Under the pieces are notes generated by a model. The model saw nothing but the letters and a program-made list of their open reading frames with translations. It ran no database searches and was not told the DNA's origin. This document shows positions 17,533 to 24,495 of a DNA stretch of 24,559 nt, one piece after another. The position numbers and the translations under genes are program-made. The DNA is from an uncultured Prevotella sp. (lineage in GTDB: Bacteria > Bacteroidota > Bacteroidia > Bacteroidales > Bacteroidaceae): positions 1 to 24,559 of the forward strand of contig UQKO01000039.1 in the NCBI GenBank assembly GCA_900541575.1, written 5' to 3'. Position 1 is the stretch's first letter; the number at the start of each line of letters is the position of its first letter.

Positions 17533-17586
17533 TATCAGCCAATACCGAGGACACATTGCCCTTGGTATTGGCTGATAGATGCTTTT
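17533..17586 (+). terminator. Intrinsic terminator of the O-acetylation cluster
   Basis: An 18-bp stem (17533-17550 with 17560-17577, one G-U pair) and a 9-base loop are followed within a few bases by TTTTT. It starts ten bases after the last stop codon of the cluster. It may also stop the convergent rsmD transcript. Confidence 0.85.
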
Positions 17587-17601
17587 TAGATGGATTTTTT
17601 C

Positions 17602-18138
17602 TTATTGCTTGCGGAAGAAGCTGAAGTTTACGCTGCCATAGGCACGATGCTCTAAGAAGTCGGGGCGAGAGCTAAAGTCATAGTTCTTGCCATGCTCTAG
17701 GACAAAAAGCGTATGTTCACCTACGAGCGCAGAGCTCATCACGCGGTCGGGAAGTTCGCCCAATTCGGGCAATGCGTAAGGAGGATCGGCAAACACGAGG
17801 TCGAAAGCCTCACCCGCCCGCTCGATGAAGCGTAGTGCGTCGCCACACATCGGAGTCCAAGCCTCGTCAGCGAGTGTGCGTTGGCATTGCTGAATGAAAG
17901 CAAAGTGACGGCGATCCTTTTCTATCGTGACCACACGTTGGCAACCGCGCGAGAGGAGTTCGAGCGAGATACTACCAGTACCTCCGAAAAGGTCGAGTGC
18001 GCGGGTATCTTCAAAGTCAAGGTAAGCACGGAGCACGTTGAATAGGTTTTCCTTGGCAAAGTCCGTTGTGGGACGAGCCTTGAAGGTACGGGGCACTTCA
18101 AAGTGGCGACCTTTATATTTTCCTGTAATGATGCGCAT
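17602..18138 (-). CDS. rsmD: RsmD-type 16S rRNA guanine-N2 methyltransferase
   Basis: This small SAM-dependent methyltransferase modifies G966 (E. coli numbering) of 16S rRNA in the 30S subunit. The 178-residue product begins with the family hallmark MRIITGKYKGR. It carries the RPTTDFAKENLFN segment (22-34), the SAM motif LDLFGGTGS (48-56) and the catalytic motif DPPY (118-121). The length is normal. It lies downstream of the DUF3822 gene on the same strand, with a 135-base gap that has a possible -7 box of its own. The rsmD/DUF3822 neighbourhood is, from memory, recurrent in Bacteroidota. Confidence 0.95.
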   Translation of the reverse strand: MRIITGKYKGRHFEVPRTFKARPTTDFAKENLFNVLRAYLDFEDTRALDLFGGTGSISLELLSRGCQRVVTIEKDRRHFAFIQQCQRTLADEAWTPMCGDALRFIERAGEAFDLVFADPPYALPELGELPDRVMSSALVGEHTLFVLEHGKNYDFSSRPDFLEHRAYGSVNFSFFRKQ

Positions 18139-18158
18139 AAGGTGGTTTATTTGAGCTT

Positions 18159-18166
18159 CAAATGTA
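18159..18166 (-). promoter_or_regulatory. Possible -7 box for rsmD
   Basis: TACATTTG on the minus strand fits TAnnTTTG and lies 20 bases before the rsmD start. No -33 TTTG is seen at the right distance. Confidence 0.3.
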
Positions 18167-18273
18167 TAAGAATTCCATCAATCGGTTCTGTTCCCGATGC
18201 GTCCTTGCGTCGGCATCTCTGTTAATTAAGAGGTGATTTTGTTGGAATAAGAATCTCTGAATTAGCACTAAAT

Positions 18274-19062
18274 CTATTTAAGTAAAGCACACATGAGGTC
18301 GTAGGGCACGCCCTCCGTGGTGGAGATGGTATGTCGATTAAATTCGGCCGATGGATTGACGGGATATACTTTAGCGGCATACTTTTGCAACTCCGTAATG
18401 AGTGGCCCTCGCATGAGCGGAGTGCCAGTTACAAAGATGGGCGTGTCAGAGGTGCTGAGCCCGAGGTGGTGCATAAGGTTGAACAGGTAGTAGTCGGCAT
18501 CTGTCAGCGTGCGCACTTGATACGTGTTGAGCATTACGATGCGGCTATCTTCGAGCACCACGATGTCGAGCGTCATATCATGGGTGTAGGCAAACACGCG
18601 TTTGTCGGCTGCCACAGCCAAACCTTTCTTGGCAAAGTGCTGCACAATGGGCGTGAGTGAAGCTGCAAAACGCACACTGATGCCCTCGAAGGCCTCCTCG
18701 AGGGTGCGACATGTAGCTTCCGACAAGGCAAATAGCAACACGGCGTTCGAGGCAGGCACGGTATCGTAGAATACACGCTGTCGTTCGTCCGGCGTGAAGC
18801 AATAGTTGTAGATAGTCTCGGCATCCTCCTCCTGAAACTCAGCCAAAGGCACGGGAGTGACAGGAGCGTTGACGTAGACCTCTACTTTGCTAAACGTCTG
18901 CTGACGCAGAAGTTCCACTTGTTGCATGGCCGTGCGCAGATTCACCGTTAGCGAAGCCGAGGGCTGCATGCGGAACGTGCTGAATTGGAAACTCTGCGAA
19001 GCCCCTATTTCGTAGGCAGCAAAGCACAGTTCGGTGTCGGAGATACGTATATAGAGATTCAC
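18274..19062 (-). CDS. DUF3822-family protein
   Basis: The 262-residue soluble protein has no signal peptide. It is recognised as DUF3822 from its opening (LYIRISDTELCFA), its two similar halves of an ASKHA-like actin fold, and its position next to rsmD. The function is not established. It starts 8 bases after the VanZ-like gene stop, so the two are probably co-transcribed and possibly translationally linked. No catalytic motif can be pointed to. Confidence 0.8.
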   Translation of the reverse strand: MNLYIRISDTELCFAAYEIGASQSFQFSTFRMQPSASLTVNLRTAMQQVELLRQQTFSKVEVYVNAPVTPVPLAEFQEEDAETIYNYCFTPDERQRVFYDTVPASNAVLLFALSEATCRTLEEAFEGISVRFAASLTPIVQHFAKKGLAVAADKRVFAYTHDMTLDIVVLEDSRIVMLNTYQVRTLTDADYYLFNLMHHLGLSTSDTPIFVTGTPLMRGPLITELQKYAAKVYPVNPSAEFNRHTISTTEGVPYDLMCALLK

Positions 19063-19070
19063 AAGTAATT

Positions 19071-19478
19071 TCAGTTTTTATGACGATAGAATATGCGCTT
19101 CTCAAGCGGTGAGAGTGCAAGGGCTAAGAGCACTCCAAAGGAGTTGGCTGCGAAGTCGGTCCAATCTCCCGTACGATAAGTAGTGAAGTATTCTTGTGCC
19201 AATTCTATGATGCCACTCATGCAGATGGGGGCAATCACAGCAATCAGCGTTCGCTTTGCTATCGACCATTGACAATGAGCACGGAAATATTCCATCCATA
19301 GTACGCAGCACGTGCCCAAATACATGGAGATGTGCACCCACTTATCGAAACCAAAGATGCTTTCCAACTCTCTCACTCTAGGTGGGCGGAACAGACAGAG
19401 GTACCAAATCAAAACCACGCAGAAGATGGTGAGCGGGAATTGTTTAACAACTTCCTTTAGATAGTTTTTTCCCATCAT
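19071..19478 (-). CDS. VanZ-like membrane protein
   Basis: The 135-residue inner-membrane protein has about four hydrophobic segments. The VanZ-like signature is visible: FDKWVHISMYLGT (about 44-56) and IIELAQEYF followed by R-x-G-D-W-x-D-F-A-A-N-S-F-G (about 88-112). VanZ proteins are linked to teicoplanin resistance in enterococci, but most relatives in Gram-negative bacteria have no known role. It lies 81 bases downstream of the DUF4250 gene and 8 bases upstream of the DUF3822 gene. Resistance is not inferred. Confidence 0.85.
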   Translation of the reverse strand: MMGKNYLKEVVKQFPLTIFCVVLIWYLCLFRPPRVRELESIFGFDKWVHISMYLGTCCVLWMEYFRAHCQWSIAKRTLIAVIAPICMSGIIELAQEYFTTYRTGDWTDFAANSFGVLLALALSPLEKRIFYRHKN

Positions 19479-19559
19479 TTGCTTACATTTGCGTATGGGG
19501 GTATAAGCGAGACTTTAGGCTCGAATAACTAAGAAAGAGGGAAACGAGGATGAACTGTG

Positions 19560-19736
19560 TTACCAAAACTTATTCTGCGTCTCGTTGTACTCGAAACCAG
19601 CGCTTCCGAGTTTACTCTCAAGCTCTTTGCGGTCGAGGTGAAGGTCATCGCAAAGGTCATCGATAGAATTATAGTCGTCTCGAAGTTTCGTGTTGATGTA
19701 GCTGAAGAGCATCATCGGATCTTGAGGAATTGCCAT
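19560..19736 (-). CDS. DUF4250 small protein
   Basis: The 58-residue soluble protein from the ATG at 19736 begins MAIPQDPMMLFSYINTKLRD, as DUF4250 members do. The rest is a small helical domain rich in Asp and Leu, resembling a helix-turn-helix-like fold (SIDDLCDDLHLDRKELESKL). The frame stays open 25 codons upstream to 19811, but that extension is unlike the family and would begin within about six bases of the predicted transcript start, so the shorter start is preferred. A promoter is seen at 19823-19854. The function is unknown. Confidence 0.82.
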   Translation of the reverse strand: MAIPQDPMMLFSYINTKLRDDYNSIDDLCDDLHLDRKELESKLGSAGFEYNETQNKFW

Positions 19737-19822
19737 GGCAGTATATATTAATAATGTGTGCGTGTATGGTTGGAATCTCTTGTCATGGGGCAGTTTGCCA
19801 TGGTGACGCATTATTCCGTATG

Positions 19823-19854
19823 CAAAGTTACGGCTTTATTTCAGGAGTGCCAAA
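19823..19854 (-). promoter_or_regulatory. Promoter for the DUF4250 gene and probably the genes downstream
   Basis: On the minus strand, TTTG (19851-19854) is followed after 20 bases by TAACTTTG (19823-19830). The transcript would start near 19816, leaving a leader of about 80 nt before the ATG at 19736. Confidence 0.55.
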
Positions 19855-19917
19855 CTTTTTTTTCGTTGCACGAATCAAAAAACGTGTACTAGGCGCGGAT
19901 ACTCCCTCCGCATTTCG

Positions 19918-19925
19918 TAAATTTG
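19918..19925 (+). promoter_or_regulatory. -7 box for the PurF-like gene
   Basis: TAAATTTG matches TAnnTTTG and lies 38 bases before the ATG at 19964. The -33 position is not TTTG. Its place supports the 19964 start over the longer frame that opens at 19730. Confidence 0.4.
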
Positions 19926-19963
19926 CACAATACTTAACCATTTACTCTAACATTTTATACTAC

Positions 19964-21388
19964 ATGGGAGGTTTCTTTGGCACCGTATCACGCATCGACT
20001 GCGTGGCCGATTTATTTTACGGCACAGACTACAACTCACATCTAGGCACCCGTCGCGGCGGATTGGCTACTTATAATGCGCAAGAGCGCACTTTCACTCG
20101 TTCCATTCACAATCTAGAAAGTTCTTATTTCCGCACCAAGTTTGAGCCTACGCTCTCACGCTTTGCTGGAGCCACATCGGGCATCGGCGTGATAAGCGAC
20201 ACGGATGCACAACCTCTTGTGCTCAATTCTCACTTGGGGCGCTTTGCCATTGTCACAGTGGCTAAGATTCAGAATGTGGCAGAGCTCGAAAAGCAACTTC
20301 TCGACCAGAATATGCACTTTACCGAACTGTCGTCAGGGAAGACAAATCCTACGGAACTCATCGCCTTGCTACTCATTCAAGGTAAGACCTTTGCTGATGG
20401 CATTGACAACGTGTTTCGTCATATCCAAGGTTCTTGCTCCATACTCTTGCTTACAGAGGATGGTATCATCGCCGCTCGTGATTCGTGGGGACGTACGCCC
20501 ATCGTGATAGGAAAGAAAAATGGCGCCTTTGCTGCTACAAGCGAAAGCACAGCCTTCCCCAATCTCGATTTTACTACAGAGCGCTATCTCGGCCCTGGCG
20601 AAATTGTTCGTCTTCGTCCCGAGGGAATAGAGCAACTTCGTGAACCGCGCAAGCAGATGCAGGTGTGCTCCTTCCTGTGGGTGTATTATGGATTCCCCAC
20701 TTCTACTTATGAAGGACGCAATGTTGAAGAGATGCGTTACGAAAATGGTCGCATCATGGCAGCTGAGGATGATACCGAGGTAGACTGCGTATGTGGTATC
20801 CCCGACTCGGGAGTAGGCATGGCGCTTGGCTATGCTGCAGGAATGGGTAAGCCCTATCAACGAGCAATTTCAAAGTATACGCCCACATGGCCCCGAAGTT
20901 TCACCCCTGCCAATCAGTCAATGCGTTCGCTCGTGGCTAAGATGAAGCTTATCCCCAACCGTGATATGTTACGCGACAAACGCGTGCTCTTCTGCGACGA
21001 CTCTATCGTGCGTGGCACGCAGCTTCGTGACAACGTGAGTGTGCTCTTCGATGATGGTGCACGCGAAGTACACATGCGCATTGCATGTCCGCCCCTCATC
21101 TATGGCTGTCCCTACATTGGCTTCACTTCTTCAAAGAGCGATATGGAACTTATCACGCGTCGAATCATTAACGATTTTGAGGGCGATCCCAACAAGAATC
21201 TTGAACGTTATGCCACTACCGACTCACCTGAATATCAGCGCATGGTGGAGGAGATACGTCGCCGCTTGGGACTTACCTCTCTTCGCTTTAACAAGCTCGA
21301 AATGCTCGTTCAAGCCATAGGTCTTCCAAAGTGTAAACTCTGTACTCATTGCTTCGATGGCACGGGATGTTGCGGATGCAATGAGTAA
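19964..21388 (+). CDS. PurF-like amidophosphoribosyltransferase homolog with degenerate glutaminase domain
   Basis: The 474-residue cytoplasmic protein looks like PurF, which makes phosphoribosylamine from PRPP and glutamine. The C-terminal phosphoribosyltransferase domain is intact, with the PRPP loop FCDDSIVRGTQ at 343-353. C235, C382 (or C375), C457 and C460 are spaced like the 4Fe-4S ligands of the B. subtilis-type enzyme. The N-terminal glutaminase domain is not canonical: it starts MGGFFG, where a PurF has MCGIFG-like sequence with the Cys nucleophile. The Arg and Asn-Gly motifs that bind glutamine (RY/WxT, HNG) are replaced by VISDTD and VTVAK. The ATG at 19964 is chosen because the family starts there; upstream codons include the -7 box. 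Many Bacteroidota carry this variant. Its real activity is uncertain. Confidence 0.8.
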   Translation: MGGFFGTVSRIDCVADLFYGTDYNSHLGTRRGGLATYNAQERTFTRSIHNLESSYFRTKFEPTLSRFAGATSGIGVISDTDAQPLVLNSHLGRFAIVTVAKIQNVAELEKQLLDQNMHFTELSSGKTNPTELIALLLIQGKTFADGIDNVFRHIQGSCSILLLTEDGIIAARDSWGRTPIVIGKKNGAFAATSESTAFPNLDFTTERYLGPGEIVRLRPEGIEQLREPRKQMQVCSFLWVYYGFPTSTYEGRNVEEMRYENGRIMAAEDDTEVDCVCGIPDSGVGMALGYAAGMGKPYQRAISKYTPTWPRSFTPANQSMRSLVAKMKLIPNRDMLRDKRVLFCDDSIVRGTQLRDNVSVLFDDGAREVHMRIACPPLIYGCPYIGFTSSKSDMELITRRIINDFEGDPNKNLERYATTDSPEYQRMVEEIRRRLGLTSLRFNKLEMLVQAIGLPKCKLCTHCFDGTGCCGCNE

Positions 21389-21466
21389 TGTGATTTAAGT
21401 ATTTATAGGCTAGAGAAACAGTTCCTAGAGCCGCTTTTCCCTAGTTCCTATAATCGTTTGCAATAG

Positions 21467-21498
21467 TCCCCTTGTAAGCTACTCTGTTTACAAGGGGA
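21467..21498. terminator. Stem-loop downstream of the PurF-like gene
   Basis: A perfect 11-bp inverted repeat (TCCCCTTGTAA / TTACAAGGGGA) with a 10-base loop lies between convergent genes, about 80 bases after the PurF-like stop. There is no long T-run. Confidence 0.6.
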
Positions 21499-21511
21499 TT
21501 ATACATATAAA

Positions 21512-21544
21512 GGGTTGGAACAATCGTATTGATCATTCCAACCC
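21512..21544. terminator. Second stem-loop in the same gap
   Basis: GGGTTGGAA (21512-21520) pairs with TTCCAACCC (21536-21544) around a 15-base loop that contains a short CAAT/ATTG pair. It may act with the preceding hairpin to separate the convergent transcripts. Confidence 0.5.
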
Positions 21545-21661
21545 ATTCCTTCTACCTCTCATCGGAGGGAAGTGTTTCAAATATCGAAGTTATAGATGCT
21601 TTGAATTTATCGTTATTACCACAGAATCTCTGTGTGAGTACATCTAGCTAATAATACTTCG

Positions 21662-22108
21662 TTATTTACTGTATCGGGTGAAAGAGTCTTTGTCGTCATC
21701 ATAGTCTAGATAAAGCTTGTTGCCTTTGATGATAAATGTGGCTATGTCTACTCTATTACTGCTGTGGGTGATGTAAATTTGGGATCCTTTTATTTCGTAG
21801 GTATATTTACCACCATAAATATTATAGAGTCCTGTGTTGTTCACGAAATTCCCATTTTCTCTTCCCCAATTATCATCGATATAATTCTTTAATAAGGGAA
21901 GATTCTTCTTGTCGTTTTTGTTGCATTCAGCGTAAACTATTTTCCCACCTTTGAGAGACCACATCTCCATATAATCGTCGTCATCATCGTCATAAACCCA
22001 ATACCCCTCGATCGAGGCATCATCGTCATCGTCAGAGCAAGCGGTGATTACGCATGTAGTGAGCCCTAGCATAAGAAAGGCAAGAAAGAAATACTTGATT
22101 TTTTTCAT
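21662..22108 (-). CDS. Small Asp-rich lipoprotein, lipocalin-like guess
   Basis: The 148-residue product has a classical signal peptide (MKKIKYFFLAF start) and the lipobox ITAC, with the Cys at residue 24. SDDDDD follows directly, a strong match to the acidic surface-export signal of Bacteroidota. Then come SIEGYW and a second run of six Asp at about 40-45. The rest alternates polar and hydrophobic residues (KYTYEIKGSQIYITH, FIIKGNKLYLDY), suggesting a small beta-barrel or sandwich. It is paralogous to the lipoprotein at 23977. A terminator lies between it and the beta-barrel gene upstream, and no promoter was found for it, so it may depend on read-through. The function is unknown. Confidence 0.8.
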   Translation of the reverse strand: MKKIKYFFLAFLMLGLTTCVITACSDDDDDASIEGYWVYDDDDDDYMEMWSLKGGKIVYAECNKNDKKNLPLLKNYIDDNWGRENGNFVNNTGLYNIYGGKYTYEIKGSQIYITHSSNRVDIATFIIKGNKLYLDYDDDKDSFTRYSK

Positions 22109-22133
22109 TTGTATCGTGTGTTAAAGTGAAACT

Positions 22134-22163
22134 AAAAATCCCACCCTCCGTAAAAAGGGTGGG
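22134..22163 (-). terminator. Intrinsic terminator between beta-barrel and lipoprotein genes
   Basis: On the minus strand, an 8-bp GC-rich stem (CCCACCCT / AGGGTGGG, 22156-22163 with 22140-22147) is followed by ATTTTT (22134-22139). It starts ten bases after the beta-barrel stop and ends 26 bases before the lipoprotein start at 22108, so it may set the ratio of the two. Confidence 0.75.
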
Positions 22164-22172
22164 CAATTTACG

Positions 22173-22955
22173 TTAGAAATTATATCCCAAGGAGATGCAA
22201 AAGTTCTTGCTCTTCGTTTTCTTGCAAACTTCGGTAAAGTCAGAACCATAGTGGAGGCCGAGAGAGAATGCCTTGTAATCCAAGTTGGTACCAATCTGCC
22301 ATCCAGCTTGGAAGCGCTTCCACTGTCCGTCTTTACCTACGTCCTTCTTGTCGAAGTTGTCTATGGTCTCTTTTTCTTTACCCAGTTCATACTTTTCTTT
22401 ACTGATCAAGTTACCTTTGAGGGTTACACCTAGGAAAGGAGTAACAGAGAAGTCACCGCCAGCAAATGAGAGTTTGTAAGCTATGTTGATAGGCACGGTG
22501 AGACTTGCTGCGGTATACTTTGTTTTACCTACTTCATCCTCATCGTAGTCGTCATTCTCATCGTCCCAATAGTTGTTAGCTCTGCTTGCGGATTTTTTCA
22601 GACTATAGGAATAGTCATCATCCTCATCGTTATCCTCATCGTCAGACACGCTCTTGAAATTGAAAGTAAAGCGTGCGCCAACTTCCAAGAACAGAGGCAA
22701 GTTCTTGCTTAGATTGATGCCCTGAGTGAAACCGAAGGTAAGGCCAGGGTAAGTAAAGTCATCAGCTCCTTTGATATCATATGTAAGGGTCATCGGATTG
22801 TAGCCTACATAGATACGAGAGTAGTTGTCGGTTTTCTTAACGAGTCCACCGCCGTTGCTGCCATTAGAGCTGTTGCCTCCATTGGCAAACTGTGCAAAAC
22901 TGGTTGTGCTTACGAGAAGCAATCCCATGGTAAGGATAGTCTTTAAACTTTTCAT
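22173..22955 (-). CDS. Outer-membrane beta-barrel protein with acidic loop
   Basis: The 260-residue product has a signal peptide (about 21 residues, ending TTSFAQ) and a Gly/Asn/Ser-rich mature start. Strands typical of an eight-stranded outer-membrane barrel (PorT/OMP_b-brl-like) follow, ending in FCISLGYNF with the terminal Phe expected for barrel assembly. Residues about 104-141 form a highly acidic segment (SDDEDNDEDDD, then DDENDDYDEDE), probably a surface loop that could bind cations. It lies 23 bases downstream of the TolB-like gene. The acidic runs of GAT/GAC codons may be prone to in-frame slippage. The function is unknown. Confidence 0.8.
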   Translation of the reverse strand: MKSLKTILTMGLLLVSTTSFAQFANGGNSSNGSNGGGLVKKTDNYSRIYVGYNPMTLTYDIKGADDFTYPGLTFGFTQGINLSKNLPLFLEVGARFTFNFKSVSDDEDNDEDDDYSYSLKKSASRANNYWDDENDDYDEDEVGKTKYTAASLTVPINIAYKLSFAGGDFSVTPFLGVTLKGNLISKEKYELGKEKETIDNFDKKDVGKDGQWKRFQAGWQIGTNLDYKAFSLGLHYGSDFTEVCKKTKSKNFCISLGYNF

Positions 22956-22978
22956 AGTGTGTAAAATGTTTTAAGTGA

Positions 22979-23968
22979 TTATTTGTTGTATTGGAATTTC
23001 ATTCTCCAAATGTTGGCTTGACCATTCGCATCTCCTCGCTGCGATATGAAATAGATGTATTGTCCATCTGTGCTCCACACGGGACTAAGGTCGTCGGCAG
23101 CATGGTAGGTGAGCTGGGCAAATGCCGTTCCGTCTGTTCTGCACACGAAGATGTCGGCGTTGCGGTACGTGGCGTTGCCATTAGGAAGATGACCATCGCC
23201 GACGAAAAGAATCCACCGACCATCGGGTGATACGGAGGGCGTGGTGTAGGAATGTGCAGGGTCGGATACGATGCAGTCTTCCTGTCCTGTGTGATAGTTG
23301 ATTTTCCATATCTCGCCACGCCCTTCAGGGTTGATGCGCGTACAGATAAAGGAAGTCTCGTCCTTCAACGGGTAGGGATTGATGCCCGCTGCATAGCTCG
23401 ACACATAGTTGTTGGCAACATCGTATGCCCAAATGCTTGCGCTGTTGGCCTCGAGACGGGTGAAGAATATCTGCTTCATGGACGACGAGTAGATGGGCGA
23501 ATAGTCAGCGTTGCCTGTAGTGATTTGTCGGCAAACATATCCGTTGTCGGCATCTGTCAGAAATACTTGGTTCATCTGTCCACGTGTCTCACTGAAACAT
23601 ATTTTGCGTCCATCGGGTGAATAGGTAAAGTCGAGCACATTGCTGCGATTCGTGCGTTGCCGTGAACTTCCCTGGATAGCCAAATCTTTGATGAAAATGT
23701 TCGTCTTTCCACCTCTGAATGATAGGAATGCAATAGATCGTCCATCTTTTGACACATCAATGATTCGATTGGTCAACCAAGTTAGGCTATTGGCAGAACG
23801 TTTCACTTGGGGCATGCATACATAGTCGCTCTCTTTGGTCATCTTCATGAAATCGAGACCTGTTTCTTCAGGCACTGACACCACGGAGTAGTCTACCTGT
23901 TGTGCCTGTGCTTGTAAGGCACATGTAGCAAGGGCTGCGAGTGTGTATTTAAAGTTCGGTATGGACAT
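22979..23968 (-). CDS. TolB-like beta-propeller periplasmic protein
   Basis: The 329-residue product has a signal peptide (about 22 residues, ending LQAQAQ) and at least five PD40 (WD40-like) blades. The key strings are SKDGRSIAFLS (73-83), SPDGRKICFSE (117-127), SPIYSSSMKQIFF (157-169), SPDGRWILFVG (247-257) and STDGQYIYFIS (299-309). It is about 100 residues shorter than true TolB and lacks the TolB N-terminal domain, so it is not assigned to the Tol-Pal system. It starts 8 bases after the stop of the upstream lipoprotein gene and so belongs to the same transcript. Such propellers usually bind proteins or sugars in the periplasm. Confidence 0.83.
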   Translation of the reverse strand: MSIPNFKYTLAALATCALQAQAQQVDYSVVSVPEETGLDFMKMTKESDYVCMPQVKRSANSLTWLTNRIIDVSKDGRSIAFLSFRGGKTNIFIKDLAIQGSSRQRTNRSNVLDFTYSPDGRKICFSETRGQMNQVFLTDADNGYVCRQITTGNADYSPIYSSSMKQIFFTRLEANSASIWAYDVANNYVSSYAAGINPYPLKDETSFICTRINPEGRGEIWKINYHTGQEDCIVSDPAHSYTTPSVSPDGRWILFVGDGHLPNGNATYRNADIFVCRTDGTAFAQLTYHAADDLSPVWSTDGQYIYFISQRGDANGQANIWRMKFQYNK

Positions 23969-23976
23969 ATTAAGAG

Positions 23977-24477
23977 TTATTTGCTGGTGTTACGGATATA
24001 AACTAGATCCAGATCATCACGGCCTTCTTCTGTGCTTTGCATGTAGAGTTTATTCCCGCTGATTGAATACTTGAAGGTATTAAGACTATTATCTTCCCAT
24101 TTTATGGTAAGAGTTGACCCTTTTATAGAATATGTGCCAAATTCGACATCGTCAGATCTAACTCCCGAAGGAGCACGATGTGTATTCAGTGCTTCATCGC
24201 ATAATTGTTTGGCTTTAGATGCGGTCATGCTACCTCTAGGAACAATAGGGCTAATGTATACGAATTGTCCTCCGCGGAAAGCCATCATTTCAGGCTCTTC
24301 AGTGTCAAGGTCGCAATACCAATAGCCCTCGATCGATTGATTGCTTTCATCATCATCGTCTTTACATGAGGAAACGATGCAGGCGGTGAATGCGGCCATG
24401 AAGAGACCAAGGAAAAGAGGGTCAGCGGATATTTCCGGTTGGTATGATGGTAAAAAGTGCTTGCTCATATCATGCAT
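23977..24477 (-). CDS. Small Asp-rich lipoprotein with IS-altered N-terminus
   Basis: The 166-residue frame carries a lipobox VSSC with Cys at residue 38, followed by KDDDDESN and then SIEGYW, as in the paralog at 21662. The hydrophobic segment LFLGLFMAAFTACIV (residues 21-35) fits a signal peptide, but the first 20 residues are hydrophilic and carry no Lys/Arg cluster next to it. Compared with the paralog, about six native residues (MKKxxx-like) are missing and 20 unrelated ones are present. The codons for these lie at 24418-24477, next to a transposase start at 24496, so they probably derive from the end of an insertion sequence. The annotated ATG is therefore uncertain, and export may be impaired. 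Confidence 0.65.
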   Translation of the reverse strand: MHDMSKHFLPSYQPEISADPLFLGLFMAAFTACIVSSCKDDDDESNQSIEGYWYCDLDTEEPEMMAFRGGQFVYISPIVPRGSMTASKAKQLCDEALNTHRAPSGVRSDDVEFGTYSIKGSTLTIKWEDNSLNTFKYSISGNKLYMQSTEEGRDDLDLVYIRNTSK

Positions 24478-24483
24478 ATTGAG

Positions 24484-24491
24484 TAGCTTTG
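24484..24491 (+). promoter_or_regulatory. -7 box of the transposase gene
   Basis: TAGCTTTG fits TAnnTTTG and lies 4 bases before the ATG at 24496. TTGC at 24461-24464 could be a poor -33 box. The transcript would have almost no leader. Confidence 0.3.
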
Positions 24492-24495
24492 CATC

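Noticed and set aside
19071..19478. Glycopeptide resistance gene vanZ
   Set aside because: Only the VanZ-like fold signature is present, without any van genes; such proteins are common in Gram-negative bacteria with no link to resistance.
19737..19811. 25-residue N-terminal extension of the DUF4250 protein
   Set aside because: The family begins at MAIPQDPM, and the extension would start almost at the predicted transcription start.
19730..19963. N-terminal extension of the PurF-like protein
   Set aside because: Residues before MGGFFG do not resemble the family, and a -7 box lies inside the stretch. It also does not supply the missing glutaminase Cys in a CGxxG context.
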